From the NCBI GenBank assembly GCA_027886975.1, contig JAPCJK010000012.1:1-33235 (forward strand): a stretch of DNA of 33,235 nt, written 5' to 3'. Positions 7,391 to 16,132 of the stretch are shown here, in pieces. Within the stretch, counting starts at the first letter, position 1. Each line of letters begins with the position of its first letter. Source of the DNA: Nitrososphaerota archaeon (GTDB lineage: Archaea; Thermoproteota; Nitrososphaeria; Nitrososphaerales; Gagatemarchaeaceae). The translations under genes were made by a program, and so were the position numbers. The notes under the pieces were generated by a model, which saw only the letters and a program-made list of their open reading frames with translations, made no database searches and was not told the origin of the DNA.

Positions 7391-7470
7391 GGCTGCCCGA
7401 CGCACTTCCTTCGGACTCGTTGACGATGTAGAACGGCGGACGCACGGCCTTTGATCCCGTTACGAAACCG

Positions 7471-9483
7471 TTAGTGCCCGCCCAGAGTGGTTTTTATCGA
7501 TTCTGCAGTTCTTCGGGCCAAGGCCATGATTGAAATCATCGGATTCACGGCTGGGGTCGTGGGGAAGACGCAGGCGTCCCCTATGTAGAGTCCTCTGACA
7601 GAATGCAGCTCGCCCGTGGGAGCAGTGGGACCCAGCGACGGGTCAACGCTCATCCTGCATGTGCCCATTAGGTGGGCGCTAAAGAGCATCATCCGATTGT
7701 AGGCGACCCCCTTGGCATGGAGGGAGGCCGAGAACTTGTCCAAGTCCACCAGGTCCAGCTTCTTCTTGCCGTCTCCTACGAAGACAGGGTCGTTGTGGGT
7801 GGTCCAGACCCCCACAGCACCGGCCGCAATCAGAATTCTCGCGGTCTCTTCCATCCCCCTAACCAGAGTCGCCCTGTCGGCCTGTCCAAGGTCGTAAGAG
7901 ACTTTGGCGTAGCCGTCTTTGCCGATAGACACGCGCCCGGCACTTCGTTCTCTTAGCAAGACTATCGAAGCCGAGGAACGGGAGTAGAATTGCTTCATGA
8001 AGTCCTTGTGTTGCCTGCCGTCCACCCAAGGGATGGTGAGGGCGAACAGGCCCGGATGCGCGGGCGCGGCCTCTATCCAAAAGCCATGGTACGTCCCGTC
8101 TAGGTCGATGAACTTCCAGACTGCGACTGTCTGAGGGGGACCCTTCCAAGGGTCGATCGGCCTGTCAAAGAGCCCGCCGACGGCAACCGTGGGGTCGAGC
8201 CGCAGGAACCTGCCCAAATTCTTGTCTTTGACACCAGACCGCAGGAGGAGGGCGGGGGTCTCGATGCCCCCGCATGCAACGACGACGGCCCGGGAGGCGA
8301 TGTCCACGCGATGGCTCCTTCCGCCTGATTCAAAAGACGCGGTCACCCCCCTGGCCACGCCGTCGTCGATGACCACTTGTTCGACCCTAGTGTCGAATAG
8401 GAATCTTGCGCCACTCCGCTGCGCAGATGGTAGGTAGGTCAACGCCGTGGACTGCTTGCAGGCGTAGATGCAGCCGTAGGTGCAGTAGTCGCAGCGCTGT
8501 TTGCACCCGACGGCGTTCCTGTCGATGACATGATAGTCGACCCCCTCGCTGTACCCAAGGGCGCGGCAGCCGTCCCAGAGTACCTGATTGTTCTCGTTCC
8601 TTTGGCTCTCTGAGGAGCTGACGTTCAGGGCTCGCCAGACCTCGTCGAGGTAGGAATTGAATGTGGGACCAGAGACGCCGTCGATTCCGAATTCAGTCTC
8701 CCATTCGGAGAGAATGCGGGCAGGGGGCTTCAGGCATGTATTCCAATTCACCGTCGTTCCCCCGCCAGCCCCCCTCCCGGCCAGCAACACGAAGGACAAG
8801 TCTCCGGTCGCGGCTGTGCCGCTCTGCTGGAATAGCTTCTGCATCATCCTCATTTCATTCTGCATGAACGATTCCGAGGTCTCGTAGGGACCTTGCTCAA
8901 CAACCAGCACGTCATAGCCACTGCTTGCCAGCTCCTCGGCGATGACGCTCCCTCCAGCCCCCGAACCCACGACGACCACGTCGCACCCGATTTTGGAATC
9001 TTTGTCGAGGACCAGAGGCCTCAGGCGGAGTAGGTCGGGGGTGGGGACGGGGGAATCATTTGACGCTCCCGGGTAGCCTATCTCCGCCCAGTTGGGATTC
9101 ATCCCATTCGCGTCCATGGAAGCGTAGGCTAGGAAGAGGGTAAGTCTCTTCAGGGCCTGAAAAGCAGTGCGCTTCAACGCCACGGGACTATCCCTCCAGG
9201 AGGCGAGGTATCTCTCCCGGGAAGCTGGGTTGAGCTTCGAAAAGCGTACAGGATTGCCGGTCAGTAGTAGGTTGTAAAGCGGACTTTCAATCACGGACAG
9301 GATCCTTCGAAAGTCCTTCGCGTTCCCAGGCTGCATGGAGGTCTGCACCGCTTCCGCAAGCATTTGGTCTACCATGAGGTCAGAGGCGCTACGACGATAG
9401 AATTCTGATCCGTCCTGCAAGGGCGGAAACAGTGTGTCGCATACCGACCTGAGCACATGGTTCTCGGTCGGCGATAGGGGCAA
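7471..9483 (-). CDS. GMC-family FAD oxidoreductase (fatty alcohol oxidase-like)
   Basis: 670 aa. An N-terminal helical region of about 150 residues precedes the FAD-binding fold: GSGAGG at 173-178 with the ribose-binding Glu at 196, then GRGAGGGTTVNWN. A Cys cluster follows, CKQRCDYCTYGCIYAC. The C-terminal GMC signature is HLMGTCRM and GDACVFPTTPAVNPM with the family Asn-Pro. This is the layout of long-chain alcohol oxidase-type GMC proteins, which oxidise alcohols with FAD; the substrate here is not visible. There is no twin-arginine or Sec signal, so it is probably cytosolic or membrane-peripheral. The TTG start lies 27 nt after a TATA box that overlaps the end of the HAD gene. This type is uncommon in archaea and could be acquired. 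Confidence 0.85.
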   Translation of the reverse strand: MPLSPTENHVLRSVCDTLFPPLQDGSEFYRRSASDLMVDQMLAEAVQTSMQPGNAKDFRRILSVIESPLYNLLLTGNPVRFSKLNPASRERYLASWRDSPVALKRTAFQALKRLTLFLAYASMDANGMNPNWAEIGYPGASNDSPVPTPDLLRLRPLVLDKDSKIGCDVVVVGSGAGGSVIAEELASSGYDVLVVEQGPYETSESFMQNEMRMMQKLFQQSGTAATGDLSFVLLAGRGAGGGTTVNWNTCLKPPARILSEWETEFGIDGVSGPTFNSYLDEVWRALNVSSSESQRNENNQVLWDGCRALGYSEGVDYHVIDRNAVGCKQRCDYCTYGCIYACKQSTALTYLPSAQRSGARFLFDTRVEQVVIDDGVARGVTASFESGGRSHRVDIASRAVVVACGGIETPALLLRSGVKDKNLGRFLRLDPTVAVGGLFDRPIDPWKGPPQTVAVWKFIDLDGTYHGFWIEAAPAHPGLFALTIPWVDGRQHKDFMKQFYSRSSASIVLLRERSAGRVSIGKDGYAKVSYDLGQADRATLVRGMEETARILIAAGAVGVWTTHNDPVFVGDGKKKLDLVDLDKFSASLHAKGVAYNRMMLFSAHLMGTCRMSVDPSLGPTAPTGELHSVRGLYIGDACVFPTTPAVNPMISIMALARRTAESIKTTLGGH

Positions 9484-9506
9484 CGGGTCCTCGCCCTTGC
9501 CCGTCC

Positions 9507-9513
9507 TATAAAA
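9507..9513 (-). promoter_or_regulatory. TATA-like box for the GMC oxidoreductase
   Basis: Minus-strand TTTTATA, centred 27 nt before TTG 9483, which supports that unusual start codon. It lies at the very end of, and just after, the HAD gene, so GMC expression need not depend on read-through. Confidence 0.5.
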
Positions 9514-9516
9514 CGC

Positions 9517-10176
9517 CTACAGACCGAAGACCTGATGAAGCTCAGTAATCGAAGAAATCACACTGTCGGCTCCCTCTTCCCTGAGGCGCTCCGCAGGGTA
9601 GTTGCCCGTGGCTACCGAGACGACTTTGATTCCCGCGTCCTTCGCGGCAGCTATGTCATAGAGACTGTCCCCGACATAGTACACCGAATTCGCAGGGAGC
9701 CCTAACATCGAAGTCGCCTTAAGTAACCCTTCTGGCCTTGGCTTCATAGTCTCGGTTTCATCGCGGGTGAGGACAAATTCGAAGCAGTCGAGCAGGCTTG
9801 CTCGCCTGAGGGCCTCCAGGGCAGCCTTCCGGCCGCTGTTGGTGAGCACGGCCAGGCGAACGCCCTTGGCCTTGAGGAAATCAAGAGACTCGCGGGTCCC
9901 TGGGAACACCTTTGCTGAAGCGACGCTCTCTAGTTCGAACTCGTCAAGGATGGCGTAGATCCTCACCCGGAGCTCTTCAAACGCCTCCGGTTTCCTTATC
10001 GGAGCTTGAGACCTGGCCGCGTCGATAATCTGCTGAGTAGGCGTGGCAAGGCCCATGCCTGCGGTTTCGAACCCTTTCGCAGTCAGCTCGTCGAGGAGAG
10101 CTTTCCTCTTGCCCTGCACGTCAAAGCGGAACGTTACGAGAGTACCATCTAAGTCGAAGATGGCTCCGACAGGCAT
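9517..10176 (-). CDS. HAD-superfamily phosphatase
   Basis: 219 aa with all four HAD motifs: FDLDGTLV near the N-terminus (nucleophile and acid Asp), LTNSG (motif II), KPRPEG (motif III Lys) and VGDSLYDIAAA (motif IV acidic pair). A helical cap lies between motifs I and II. This is the phosphoglycolate phosphatase/pyrophosphatase-like subfamily (cap C1). Substrate cannot be read from sequence; phosphoglycolate or another small phosphoester is likely. It starts 6 nt after the stop of a tiny upstream membrane protein, so the two are probably co-transcribed. Confidence 0.85.
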   Translation of the reverse strand: MPVGAIFDLDGTLVTFRFDVQGKRKALLDELTAKGFETAGMGLATPTQQIIDAARSQAPIRKPEAFEELRVRIYAILDEFELESVASAKVFPGTRESLDFLKAKGVRLAVLTNSGRKAALEALRRASLLDCFEFVLTRDETETMKPRPEGLLKATSMLGLPANSVYYVGDSLYDIAAAKDAGIKVVSVATGNYPAERLREEGADSVISSITELHQVFGL

Positions 10177-10182
10177 GGCGGC

Positions 10183-10311
10183 CTAAATCTTCTTCCTCGA
10201 GAATAGAATCAGAATCGCGAGTCCGACAATCCCGATGGCCACGATGAGAATAGCAAGAGCGGTGAAGGTGTCAGAACCCGCCGCCTGGAGGACAGGCAGA
10301 TGAAAGAGCAA
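10183..10311 (-). CDS. Tiny single-pass membrane protein
   Basis: About 42 aa from TTG 10311: a short polar N-terminus, one hydrophobic helix (ALAILIVAIGIVGLAILILF) and a basic end SRKKI. A TATA-like box centred 29 nt upstream supports this start. The frame also stays open further upstream, to 10374. The gene sits 6 nt before the HAD phosphatase. Coding status is moderately supported by promoter, stop position and spacing. Function unknown; it could be a small membrane anchor. Confidence 0.4.
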   Translation of the reverse strand: MLFHLPVLQAAGSDTFTALAILIVAIGIVGLAILILFSRKKI

Positions 10312-10336
10312 AGTGCCGGCTATCAATCGATGTTCG

Positions 10337-10344
10337 TATTTATT
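10337..10344 (-). promoter_or_regulatory. TATA-like box for the small membrane protein/HAD operon
   Basis: Minus-strand AATAAATA, centred about 29 nt upstream of TTG 10311. Confidence 0.4.
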
Positions 10345-10376
10345 CGTTACCCGCGGAGTGATTAATTCCTGCAAGT

Positions 10377-10384
10377 GTTAAGTA
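10377..10384 (+). promoter_or_regulatory. TATA-like box for the beta-CASP nuclease
   Basis: GTTAAGTA, centred 26 nt before GTG 10406. The same sequence type (GTTAAGT) is found at the right distance before the gene at 18254. Confidence 0.4.
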
Positions 10385-10405
10385 GCCAAAAGCCGTCATG
10401 CGATT

Positions 10406-11776
10406 GTGCTTCCTCGCCTGACGTGCTACGGCGGCGTCGGCGAAATCGGGGGCAACAAGTTCCTCCTTGAAGACAAGGACACGAAAGTGTTACTCGACTT
10501 CGGCACTGGGTTCGCGGACGGGTCCGAATATTTTGATTCGTTCATCGCGCCCCGCCAAGTGAACGGAGCAGGCGACCTGTTCGAATTCGGACTTCTGCCC
10601 GAGATATCTGGGCTCTACTCTGAGAAGGCTCTTCAGAACACCGCGATGAAGTACGGCGAGCCCGAGGTCGATGCTATCGTACTCACTCATTATCACTGGG
10701 ACCACACCGGAAGAATCGGGTATATTGATCCGAAGATCCCTGTCTACTGCGGCGAGACGACGTCGCTTATCGATGATGCATATGCCGAATCCGGGTCATC
10801 CCCCCTCGACGGACACGTGGTCAAAAAGTTCAGAACAGGGGACAGGTTCAGTCTGGGACCGATGGAGTTCGTTCCAGTGCACGTCGACCATTCCATCCCG
10901 GGAGCCTATGGTTTCTTGATACACACGAGCGGAGGACCCATAGCGTACACTGGGGACTTCCGGTTCCACGGACCCGCGGGCTCGATGACCGAGGACTTCA
11001 TCCAAATGGCGACGCGTGAAAGGCCGATTTTGCTCGTCACTGAGGGAACGCGGGTGAGCCCCGACGACATCAAAGGGAACTTGAGCGAAAAAGCTGTCTT
11101 AGAAGAGGCCTCAAGGGTCGTAAAGGGGACGAATGGTCTCGTCTTCTCCACATTCAGGGGGAACGACGTGGACAGGATCAATACTTTCTACGAAGCCGCC
11201 GTTAGGTCAGGAAGGAGGATGGTAGTTTCAATGAAAATGGCAGTACTGCTGGAGAGACTGAAGGCCGACCGGAAGCTTAGAGTGCCAAGGGTCGGCAAGG
11301 ACGTTGACGTCTACGTCAGGAGGAAGAAGACTGGAAAACTCGACGATTCAGACTACTACCCATGGGAAAGGCCCTACTTAGACCGCGGTGTCAGCGCTGT
11401 AGACATCGGACAGAAGCAGGATCAAGTGCTCCTTCATCTTGAGGCCTGGAACTTCCCGGAACTTATCGACATCAAACCAGAGAGGGGCGGGACCTACATT
11501 CACGCCGCTACCGAGGCCTTCAACGAGGAGGGGGAGAGGGAGGAGATAGTCATCAAGAACTGGATTGCTCACGTTGGTTTCAGGTATGCTCAATTGCACG
11601 CATCCGGGCACGCAGCGATGAAGGAGGTCGGGAACCTGGTCGTAGGGATAGGGGCGAAGAGGGTCGTACCCGTTCATACTGAGTACCCGGGTCTTTTCAA
11701 GTCGTTCGCAGGTCTCGGACGTTCAGCGCTGAAGCTTCCGGTGAGCGGGGAACCGATCGCCCTTTCGGCTGCCTAG
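10406..11776 (+). CDS. RNase J-like beta-CASP metallo-beta-lactamase nuclease
   Basis: 456 aa. The opening GGVGEIGGN (residues 9-17) is the RNase J signature. The metal site is HYHWDH at 95-100, followed by TGDFRFHG and TEGTR (beta-CASP motif A region). The closing ASGHAAMKEVG...VPVHTEYPGLF matches the RNase J SGHA and PVHGEY motifs. RNase J enzymes degrade or trim RNA from the 5' end. The length fits archaeal RNase J without the bacterial C-terminal domain, and there are no KH domains as in archaeal CPSF. Local substitutions (HYHWDH for HGHEDH, HTEY for HGEY) mark it as a divergent member, so exact RNA activity is inferred. The GTG start is positioned by a TATA-like box. Confidence 0.8.
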   Translation: MLPRLTCYGGVGEIGGNKFLLEDKDTKVLLDFGTGFADGSEYFDSFIAPRQVNGAGDLFEFGLLPEISGLYSEKALQNTAMKYGEPEVDAIVLTHYHWDHTGRIGYIDPKIPVYCGETTSLIDDAYAESGSSPLDGHVVKKFRTGDRFSLGPMEFVPVHVDHSIPGAYGFLIHTSGGPIAYTGDFRFHGPAGSMTEDFIQMATRERPILLVTEGTRVSPDDIKGNLSEKAVLEEASRVVKGTNGLVFSTFRGNDVDRINTFYEAAVRSGRRMVVSMKMAVLLERLKADRKLRVPRVGKDVDVYVRRKKTGKLDDSDYYPWERPYLDRGVSAVDIGQKQDQVLLHLEAWNFPELIDIKPERGGTYIHAATEAFNEEGEREEIVIKNWIAHVGFRYAQLHASGHAAMKEVGNLVVGIGAKRVVPVHTEYPGLFKSFAGLGRSALKLPVSGEPIALSAA

Positions 11777-11806
11777 GAGTTCCACTCGAAATGTGGTAAG
11801 AATGCA

Positions 11807-11814
11807 GAAATAAC
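11807..11814 (+). promoter_or_regulatory. TATA-like box for the tldD-tldE operon
   Basis: GAAATAAC, centred about 23 nt upstream of GTG 11833, in the 56-bp gap after the nuclease gene. Confidence 0.35.
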
Positions 11815-11832
11815 CAAGACGAAGGTCGTCGC

Positions 11833-13275
11833 GTGTTGGGAAGCGAAAAGGCAAAGGACCTTGCAGAAGCTGCCGTTTCTAAGGCGCTTTCCGCCGGAGC
11901 CAGCTACGCCGAGGCGAGGGTTCAGAGGACTTGGGAAAGACAGTTCGTTTTGAAGAATGGTGAGCCCCAACCATCCTTTTTCGCCGAGGGGTACGGGATC
12001 GGCATAAGGGTGATTTCAAGAGGCGCGCTTGGGTTCGCCGCCACAAACGACATGAGGAGAGTGTCGGTGAACGAAATCGCCAGCAAGGCTGCAAAATTAG
12101 CGAAGGCTTCGTCAACTGTGTTGGAGAAACCAGTTCTCCTTGACAATTCAAGACCGGTCAAGAGGAAGTGGTCACCCCCAGAGACCAGGAAAGTCGAGAA
12201 CGCGGACGCGTCCTGGTTGAGAGGAGTCTTGCTTGATATTGAAAGCAGGATATCCGACGGCAAAGCGGGTGTAAAGATTCCAGGAAGGCTGCTTTTCCTG
12301 GGAGCTGAGCTGGAAGAAAGATACTACGTGAACAGCGACGGAGCGAGGGTCGAAGGAAGGCTCCCGAGGATAGGATTCTTCGGGTCACTTTCCGCGATCG
12401 AAGGAGGAGAAACAGCCCAGAGGTTCATTCAGCAAGGAGAAACGGGAGGCCTCGAGGTCGTGAAGAGGATCAATCTAGTCGACAAAATTGAGGAGGAAGC
12501 CCGGGCAATGGGCAGGGTGCTCAAAACGGCCGCGAAATCCCCTACAGATTCTGTCGACGTCGTGCTCAGCCCGGAGCTTTCAGGGATCGCGGCTCACGAG
12601 TCGGTGGGGCATCCTCAGGAGGCGGACAGGGTGCTAGGAAGGGAAGGGGCCCAGGCCGGAGAGTCGTACTTGAAAGCCAACAGCCTGGGTAGAAAGATCG
12701 GAAGCACGGAGGCAAACGTAAGCGACGACCCGACGCTGGTTCATTCCAATGGGTTTGTACCCGTTGACGACGAGGGTGTCGAAGGCAAAAAGCGGTTCCT
12801 GATCAAGGACGGCATAATCAATGAGTTTCTGCATAACAGGACAACGGCAAAGGAGTTTGGACTTTTGAGCAACGGGGCGTCTCGAAGTGTCGCCTTTGAC
12901 AGAGAACCCATCATCAGGATGTCCAACACCTTTGTTGAGCCGGGAGATCTCTCCACTGAAGAACTCGTCAAAGAGGTGAAGCACGGCGTTTTCTTCAAGA
13001 CATTCACCGAATGGAACATTGACGACAAACGTTTGAACCAGAGGTACGTCGCCCTTGAAGCGAACCTCATCGAGCATGGGGAGTTGAAAGGCTTGGTGAA
13101 GTCTCCGGTGTTGGAGATTACCACCCCCAAGCTCTGGGGAAGTGTGAAGGCAAGGAGCAAGCACATGGAGTTCGAGGCTGCAACCTGCGGCAAAGGGGAC
13201 CCGATGCAAGGAGCACCCGTCTGGACTGGGGGACCCGAAACGCTGCTGGCCGGGATCAAACTGGGCGGCCGGTGA
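11833..13275 (+). CDS. tldD: TldD-type metalloprotease subunit
   Basis: 480 aa. HESVGHPQEAD places the zinc-binding HExxxH at residues 255-260, the hallmark of the catalytic TldD subunit. Other family features are the SAGASYAEARVQRT opening, FVPVDDEGVEGKKRFLIKDG and the glycine-rich end GAPVWTGGPETLLAGIKLGGR. TldD and TldE form a heterodimeric protease that, in bacteria, cleaves unfolded peptides, including a RiPP leader and the CcdA antitoxin. The gene overlaps the next by 4 nt, so the two subunits are translationally coupled. No precursor peptide gene is evident beside it. Confidence 0.92.
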   Translation: MLGSEKAKDLAEAAVSKALSAGASYAEARVQRTWERQFVLKNGEPQPSFFAEGYGIGIRVISRGALGFAATNDMRRVSVNEIASKAAKLAKASSTVLEKPVLLDNSRPVKRKWSPPETRKVENADASWLRGVLLDIESRISDGKAGVKIPGRLLFLGAELEERYYVNSDGARVEGRLPRIGFFGSLSAIEGGETAQRFIQQGETGGLEVVKRINLVDKIEEEARAMGRVLKTAAKSPTDSVDVVLSPELSGIAAHESVGHPQEADRVLGREGAQAGESYLKANSLGRKIGSTEANVSDDPTLVHSNGFVPVDDEGVEGKKRFLIKDGIINEFLHNRTTAKEFGLLSNGASRSVAFDREPIIRMSNTFVEPGDLSTEELVKEVKHGVFFKTFTEWNIDDKRLNQRYVALEANLIEHGELKGLVKSPVLEITTPKLWGSVKARSKHMEFEAATCGKGDPMQGAPVWTGGPETLLAGIKLGGR

Positions 13276-14612
13276 CGAAGTTGGACCTCGAAGGGCTGAA
13301 TGAAAACGCTGTAACCGCCGCGAAGAGGTTGGGGGCCGACGACGCCGTCGCCCTGAGTGCCAAGAGTACAGAGGGCATGATTAGGTTCGCGAACAACTCG
13401 GTCTCAGTCGTCAGCAAGGTGGAGGAGGCTGAGCTGACCGTCTACATAGCGAAAGACAAACGGAGGGCTATCGCTTCCACGTCAAACTTGGACACTTCGG
13501 CGGTCAAGAAGTTCGTCGGCGACCTCTTCGCCTCATTGAAAGGCCTGCCAAAGTCCGAGTACGTTCCTCTCCCAGACAGGGCCAACAAGTTCACTCCAAG
13601 TAAGGTTAGCTACGACAAGAAACTCGAAGATGTGGACGCACGTCTCCCCGCGTTCGCGAAGAGTACCATCAACTCGGCCATTCAAGCTGGAGGGAAGAGG
13701 ACGGCGGGAGTCATCAGCGCCGGAAAGGTGACGGTCGCTATTTTGACATCCACCGGGACGAAAGGGTCCGACTCAAAGACCGCCATTACGCTGAACGTCC
13801 GGTCCTTCGCGGAGAAAGAAGCCAGCGGCCACGGGTTGTCTTGCTCGTCGTCGCTTTCACACTTTGACCCCGAAGAGGCGGGGAGAAGGGCAGGGGAGAA
13901 CGCGAAGAAGATGCAGAACGCGTCGGAGCCCGAGGCTGGGAAGTATCAGGTCCTCCTCAGCCCTACCGTCGCGTCCAATCTGGTCGAGACGACGGCAGCA
14001 GCAGCCTCGGCCTTCTCGGTCGACGCGGGGACATCCTACCTGGCAGAGAAGATGGGAAAGAAGGTGGCATCGAGCTCCTTCACCCTCACGGACCACGGTG
14101 TGACAGAAGGTGGCCTGGGCGGGAGGGTCTTCGACGACGAAGGAGTCAAGACAAGGTCGAACGCGATAATACAATCTGGAGTTTTGCGGAGCTACCTGCA
14201 CAACCTTACAACCGCGAAGAAGTGGAAGACGACTACGACTGGCAACGCGGGCTTTGTAACTCCCCACCCGTGGAACCTCGAAGTCTCGGCAGGGGATTCG
14301 TCGTATGAGGAGATGGTCAAGGAGATGAAAAGAGGAATTATTCTCACAAGCAACTGGTATACTAGATTCAAGAATTACAGGACGGGCGAGTTCTCCACGG
14401 TGCCAAGGGATGGAGCTTACCTCGTCGAGAACGGCAAGGTGGTGAAAGCGCTAAAGGGGATGAGGGCCGGAGATGACCTGCAGAGACTTTTCTCTTCCGT
14501 TCAACTCTTGTCTAAACATAGGGAGTGGATTCAGTGGTGGGAAGTCGACACGCCTACTTTCTGCCCATGGATGCTGATGGACGGCATTACGATTACGAGA
14601 GCGTACGAATAA
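13272..14612 (+). CDS. pmbA: TldE/PmbA-type subunit, partner of TldD
   Basis: 446 aa. It shares the TldD/PmbA fold: KRLGADDAVALSAKSTEGMIRF at the start, YQVLLSPTVASNLVETTAAAASAFSVDAG in the middle, and VFDDEGVKTRSNAIIQSG and SYLHNLTTAKK near the C-terminus. The HExxxH zinc motif of TldD is absent, as expected for the non-catalytic partner. The GTG start overlaps the tldD stop (GTGA). A chain end near IREWDTPT-like sequence (KHREWIQWWEVDTPTFCPWM) is typical of PmbA proteins. Substrate unknown. Confidence 0.88.
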   Translation: MTKLDLEGLNENAVTAAKRLGADDAVALSAKSTEGMIRFANNSVSVVSKVEEAELTVYIAKDKRRAIASTSNLDTSAVKKFVGDLFASLKGLPKSEYVPLPDRANKFTPSKVSYDKKLEDVDARLPAFAKSTINSAIQAGGKRTAGVISAGKVTVAILTSTGTKGSDSKTAITLNVRSFAEKEASGHGLSCSSSLSHFDPEEAGRRAGENAKKMQNASEPEAGKYQVLLSPTVASNLVETTAAAASAFSVDAGTSYLAEKMGKKVASSSFTLTDHGVTEGGLGGRVFDDEGVKTRSNAIIQSGVLRSYLHNLTTAKKWKTTTTGNAGFVTPHPWNLEVSAGDSSYEEMVKEMKRGIILTSNWYTRFKNYRTGEFSTVPRDGAYLVENGKVVKALKGMRAGDDLQRLFSSVQLLSKHREWIQWWEVDTPTFCPWMLMDGITITRAYE

Positions 14613-14663
14613 GGCTTGGGGAGGGCTTACGTTGGCGCAGCCCCTTTTGATATCTTCAGTGGA

Positions 14664-16031
14664 CTAGCGGACCACCGGGACTTTTTCGAGAGCCCGGGCA
14701 AGAACGCCTGCGTCGGGTTCATAGTCGACCAGTCGGTTTGACAGTTTGTCCTCGTAGGCCTTCAAGTCCAGTAGGCCGTGGCCGCTCAGGTTGAAGAGTA
14801 TGGTCTTGGCCTCGTTTCTTCGCTTGCATTCGAGGGCGATGTCAATGGTAGCTTTGATTGCATGGTTTGTCTCTGGCGCCGCAACTATTCCTTCTGTCTG
14901 AGCCAAAAGCATACCTGCATCCATTATTTCGTTCTGGGAATAGGCGACGCTACGCATGTATCCCTTGTCAATCAGCATACACATCGAGGGAGCTTTCCCG
15001 TGATACCTTAGTCCCCCTGCGTGTATGGGCGGACACTGGTATGTGTGACCCACTGTATACATCTTGATCAGGGGAGTGGTTTCGCTTGTGTCTGCGAAGT
15101 CGTATCTGTAGGAACCCCTTGTTGTTGATGGCACTGCCTTTGGCTCGGCTGCGACGAACTCTGCTTCGCTCTTCCCGCGGAGTTTGTCCCGCATGAAAGG
15201 GTAGGCAAGGCCGGCGAAGTTGCTACCTCCTCCGATGCACCCGACGATGTAGTCGGGTTCCTCGCCGAATTCCTCCATCTGGAGCTTTGCTTCCTGGCCT
15301 ATCACAGACTGGTGCATGAGGACGTGGTTCAGCACGCTCCCGAGGGAGTATTTCGTGTTGGGATGGGTGACACAATCTTCAACGGCCTCACTGATGGCGA
15401 TCCCGAGACTTCCTGGGTGAGCGGGGTCCTGCTCGAGGAACTTCTTACCTGCGTTGGTCCGTGAGCTCGGGGACGCAAAGACTTCGGCTCCATATACCTC
15501 CATCAGCGTCCGCCGGTACGGTTTCTGTTCGTAGCTGATCCTGGTCATGTAAATGGTCAGGTCGATGTCAAACAGCGCCGTAGCAAGTGCAAGCGCGCTT
15601 CCCCACTGTCCGGCCCCCGTCTCGGTGGTAAGGCGTTCCGTGCCTTCCTTCCTGTGATAGTAGGCCTGGGGAATCGCCGTGTTGGGCTTGTGGCTCCCCA
15701 CCGGGTTGAGGTCCTCTCGCTTGAAGAAGATCTTAGCGGGCGTTTTGAGCTGCTGTTCGAGCCGAGTGGCCCTGTACAGCGGGGTCGGCCTGCCCAAGCG
15801 GAGATATGCCTGTCTGACTTCATCAGGAATGGGGATGAACTCCTGGGTGGAAACCTCCTGCATAACGCACTCCTTCGCAAACAGGCGCAACAGTGGCTCC
15901 GGGGACATGGGTTGCAACGTCCCGGGGTCCAATGGTGGAGGGAGGGGCTCGGGAAGATCGTGTTGGATGTTGTAATATTCGACCGGGAGCTTGTCCTGTG
16001 AAAGGACGACTTTGAGTTGTGTGTGGCTCAT
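14664..16031 (-). CDS. trpB2: Tryptophan synthase beta chain, TrpB2 type
   Basis: 455 aa. The PLP lysine is K115 in VGSHKPN, and the phosphate-binding loop is GGGSN (267-271). The long N-terminal extension with PEPLPPPLDPGTLQP is typical of the TrpB2 class found in archaea. TrpB2 condenses indole and serine and often works without TrpA; no trpA is present in this window. The ATG at 16031 is centred 26 nt after a TATA-like box, and the conserved sequence starts there, so the upstream open frame to 16118 is dismissed. It is divergently transcribed from an ACT-domain regulator of amino acid metabolism, a suggestive pairing. Confidence 0.93.
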   Translation of the reverse strand: MSHTQLKVVLSQDKLPVEYYNIQHDLPEPLPPPLDPGTLQPMSPEPLLRLFAKECVMQEVSTQEFIPIPDEVRQAYLRLGRPTPLYRATRLEQQLKTPAKIFFKREDLNPVGSHKPNTAIPQAYYHRKEGTERLTTETGAGQWGSALALATALFDIDLTIYMTRISYEQKPYRRTLMEVYGAEVFASPSSRTNAGKKFLEQDPAHPGSLGIAISEAVEDCVTHPNTKYSLGSVLNHVLMHQSVIGQEAKLQMEEFGEEPDYIVGCIGGGSNFAGLAYPFMRDKLRGKSEAEFVAAEPKAVPSTTRGSYRYDFADTSETTPLIKMYTVGHTYQCPPIHAGGLRYHGKAPSMCMLIDKGYMRSVAYSQNEIMDAGMLLAQTEGIVAAPETNHAIKATIDIALECKRRNEAKTILFNLSGHGLLDLKAYEDKLSNRLVDYEPDAGVLARALEKVPVVR

Positions 16032-16052
16032 GGTAAAGGTTCCTGGTTCTTG

Positions 16053-16061
16053 AAATAAATA
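16053..16061 (-). promoter_or_regulatory. TATA-like box for trpB2
   Basis: Minus-strand TATTTATTT, centred 26 nt upstream of ATG 16031, within the intergenic region shared with the divergent ACT-domain gene. Confidence 0.5.
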
Positions 16062-16132
16062 CAATCGTGTACGGTTCTGAGCATACCACTTGTTCGAAGA
16101 ATGAGCGGAAATGCTCAAAAAAGCTCACTTCA

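Noticed and set aside
7391-7470. Terminator hairpin between the convergent aminopeptidase and GMC genes
   Set aside because: No stable inverted repeat followed by a T-run is visible in these 80 bases.
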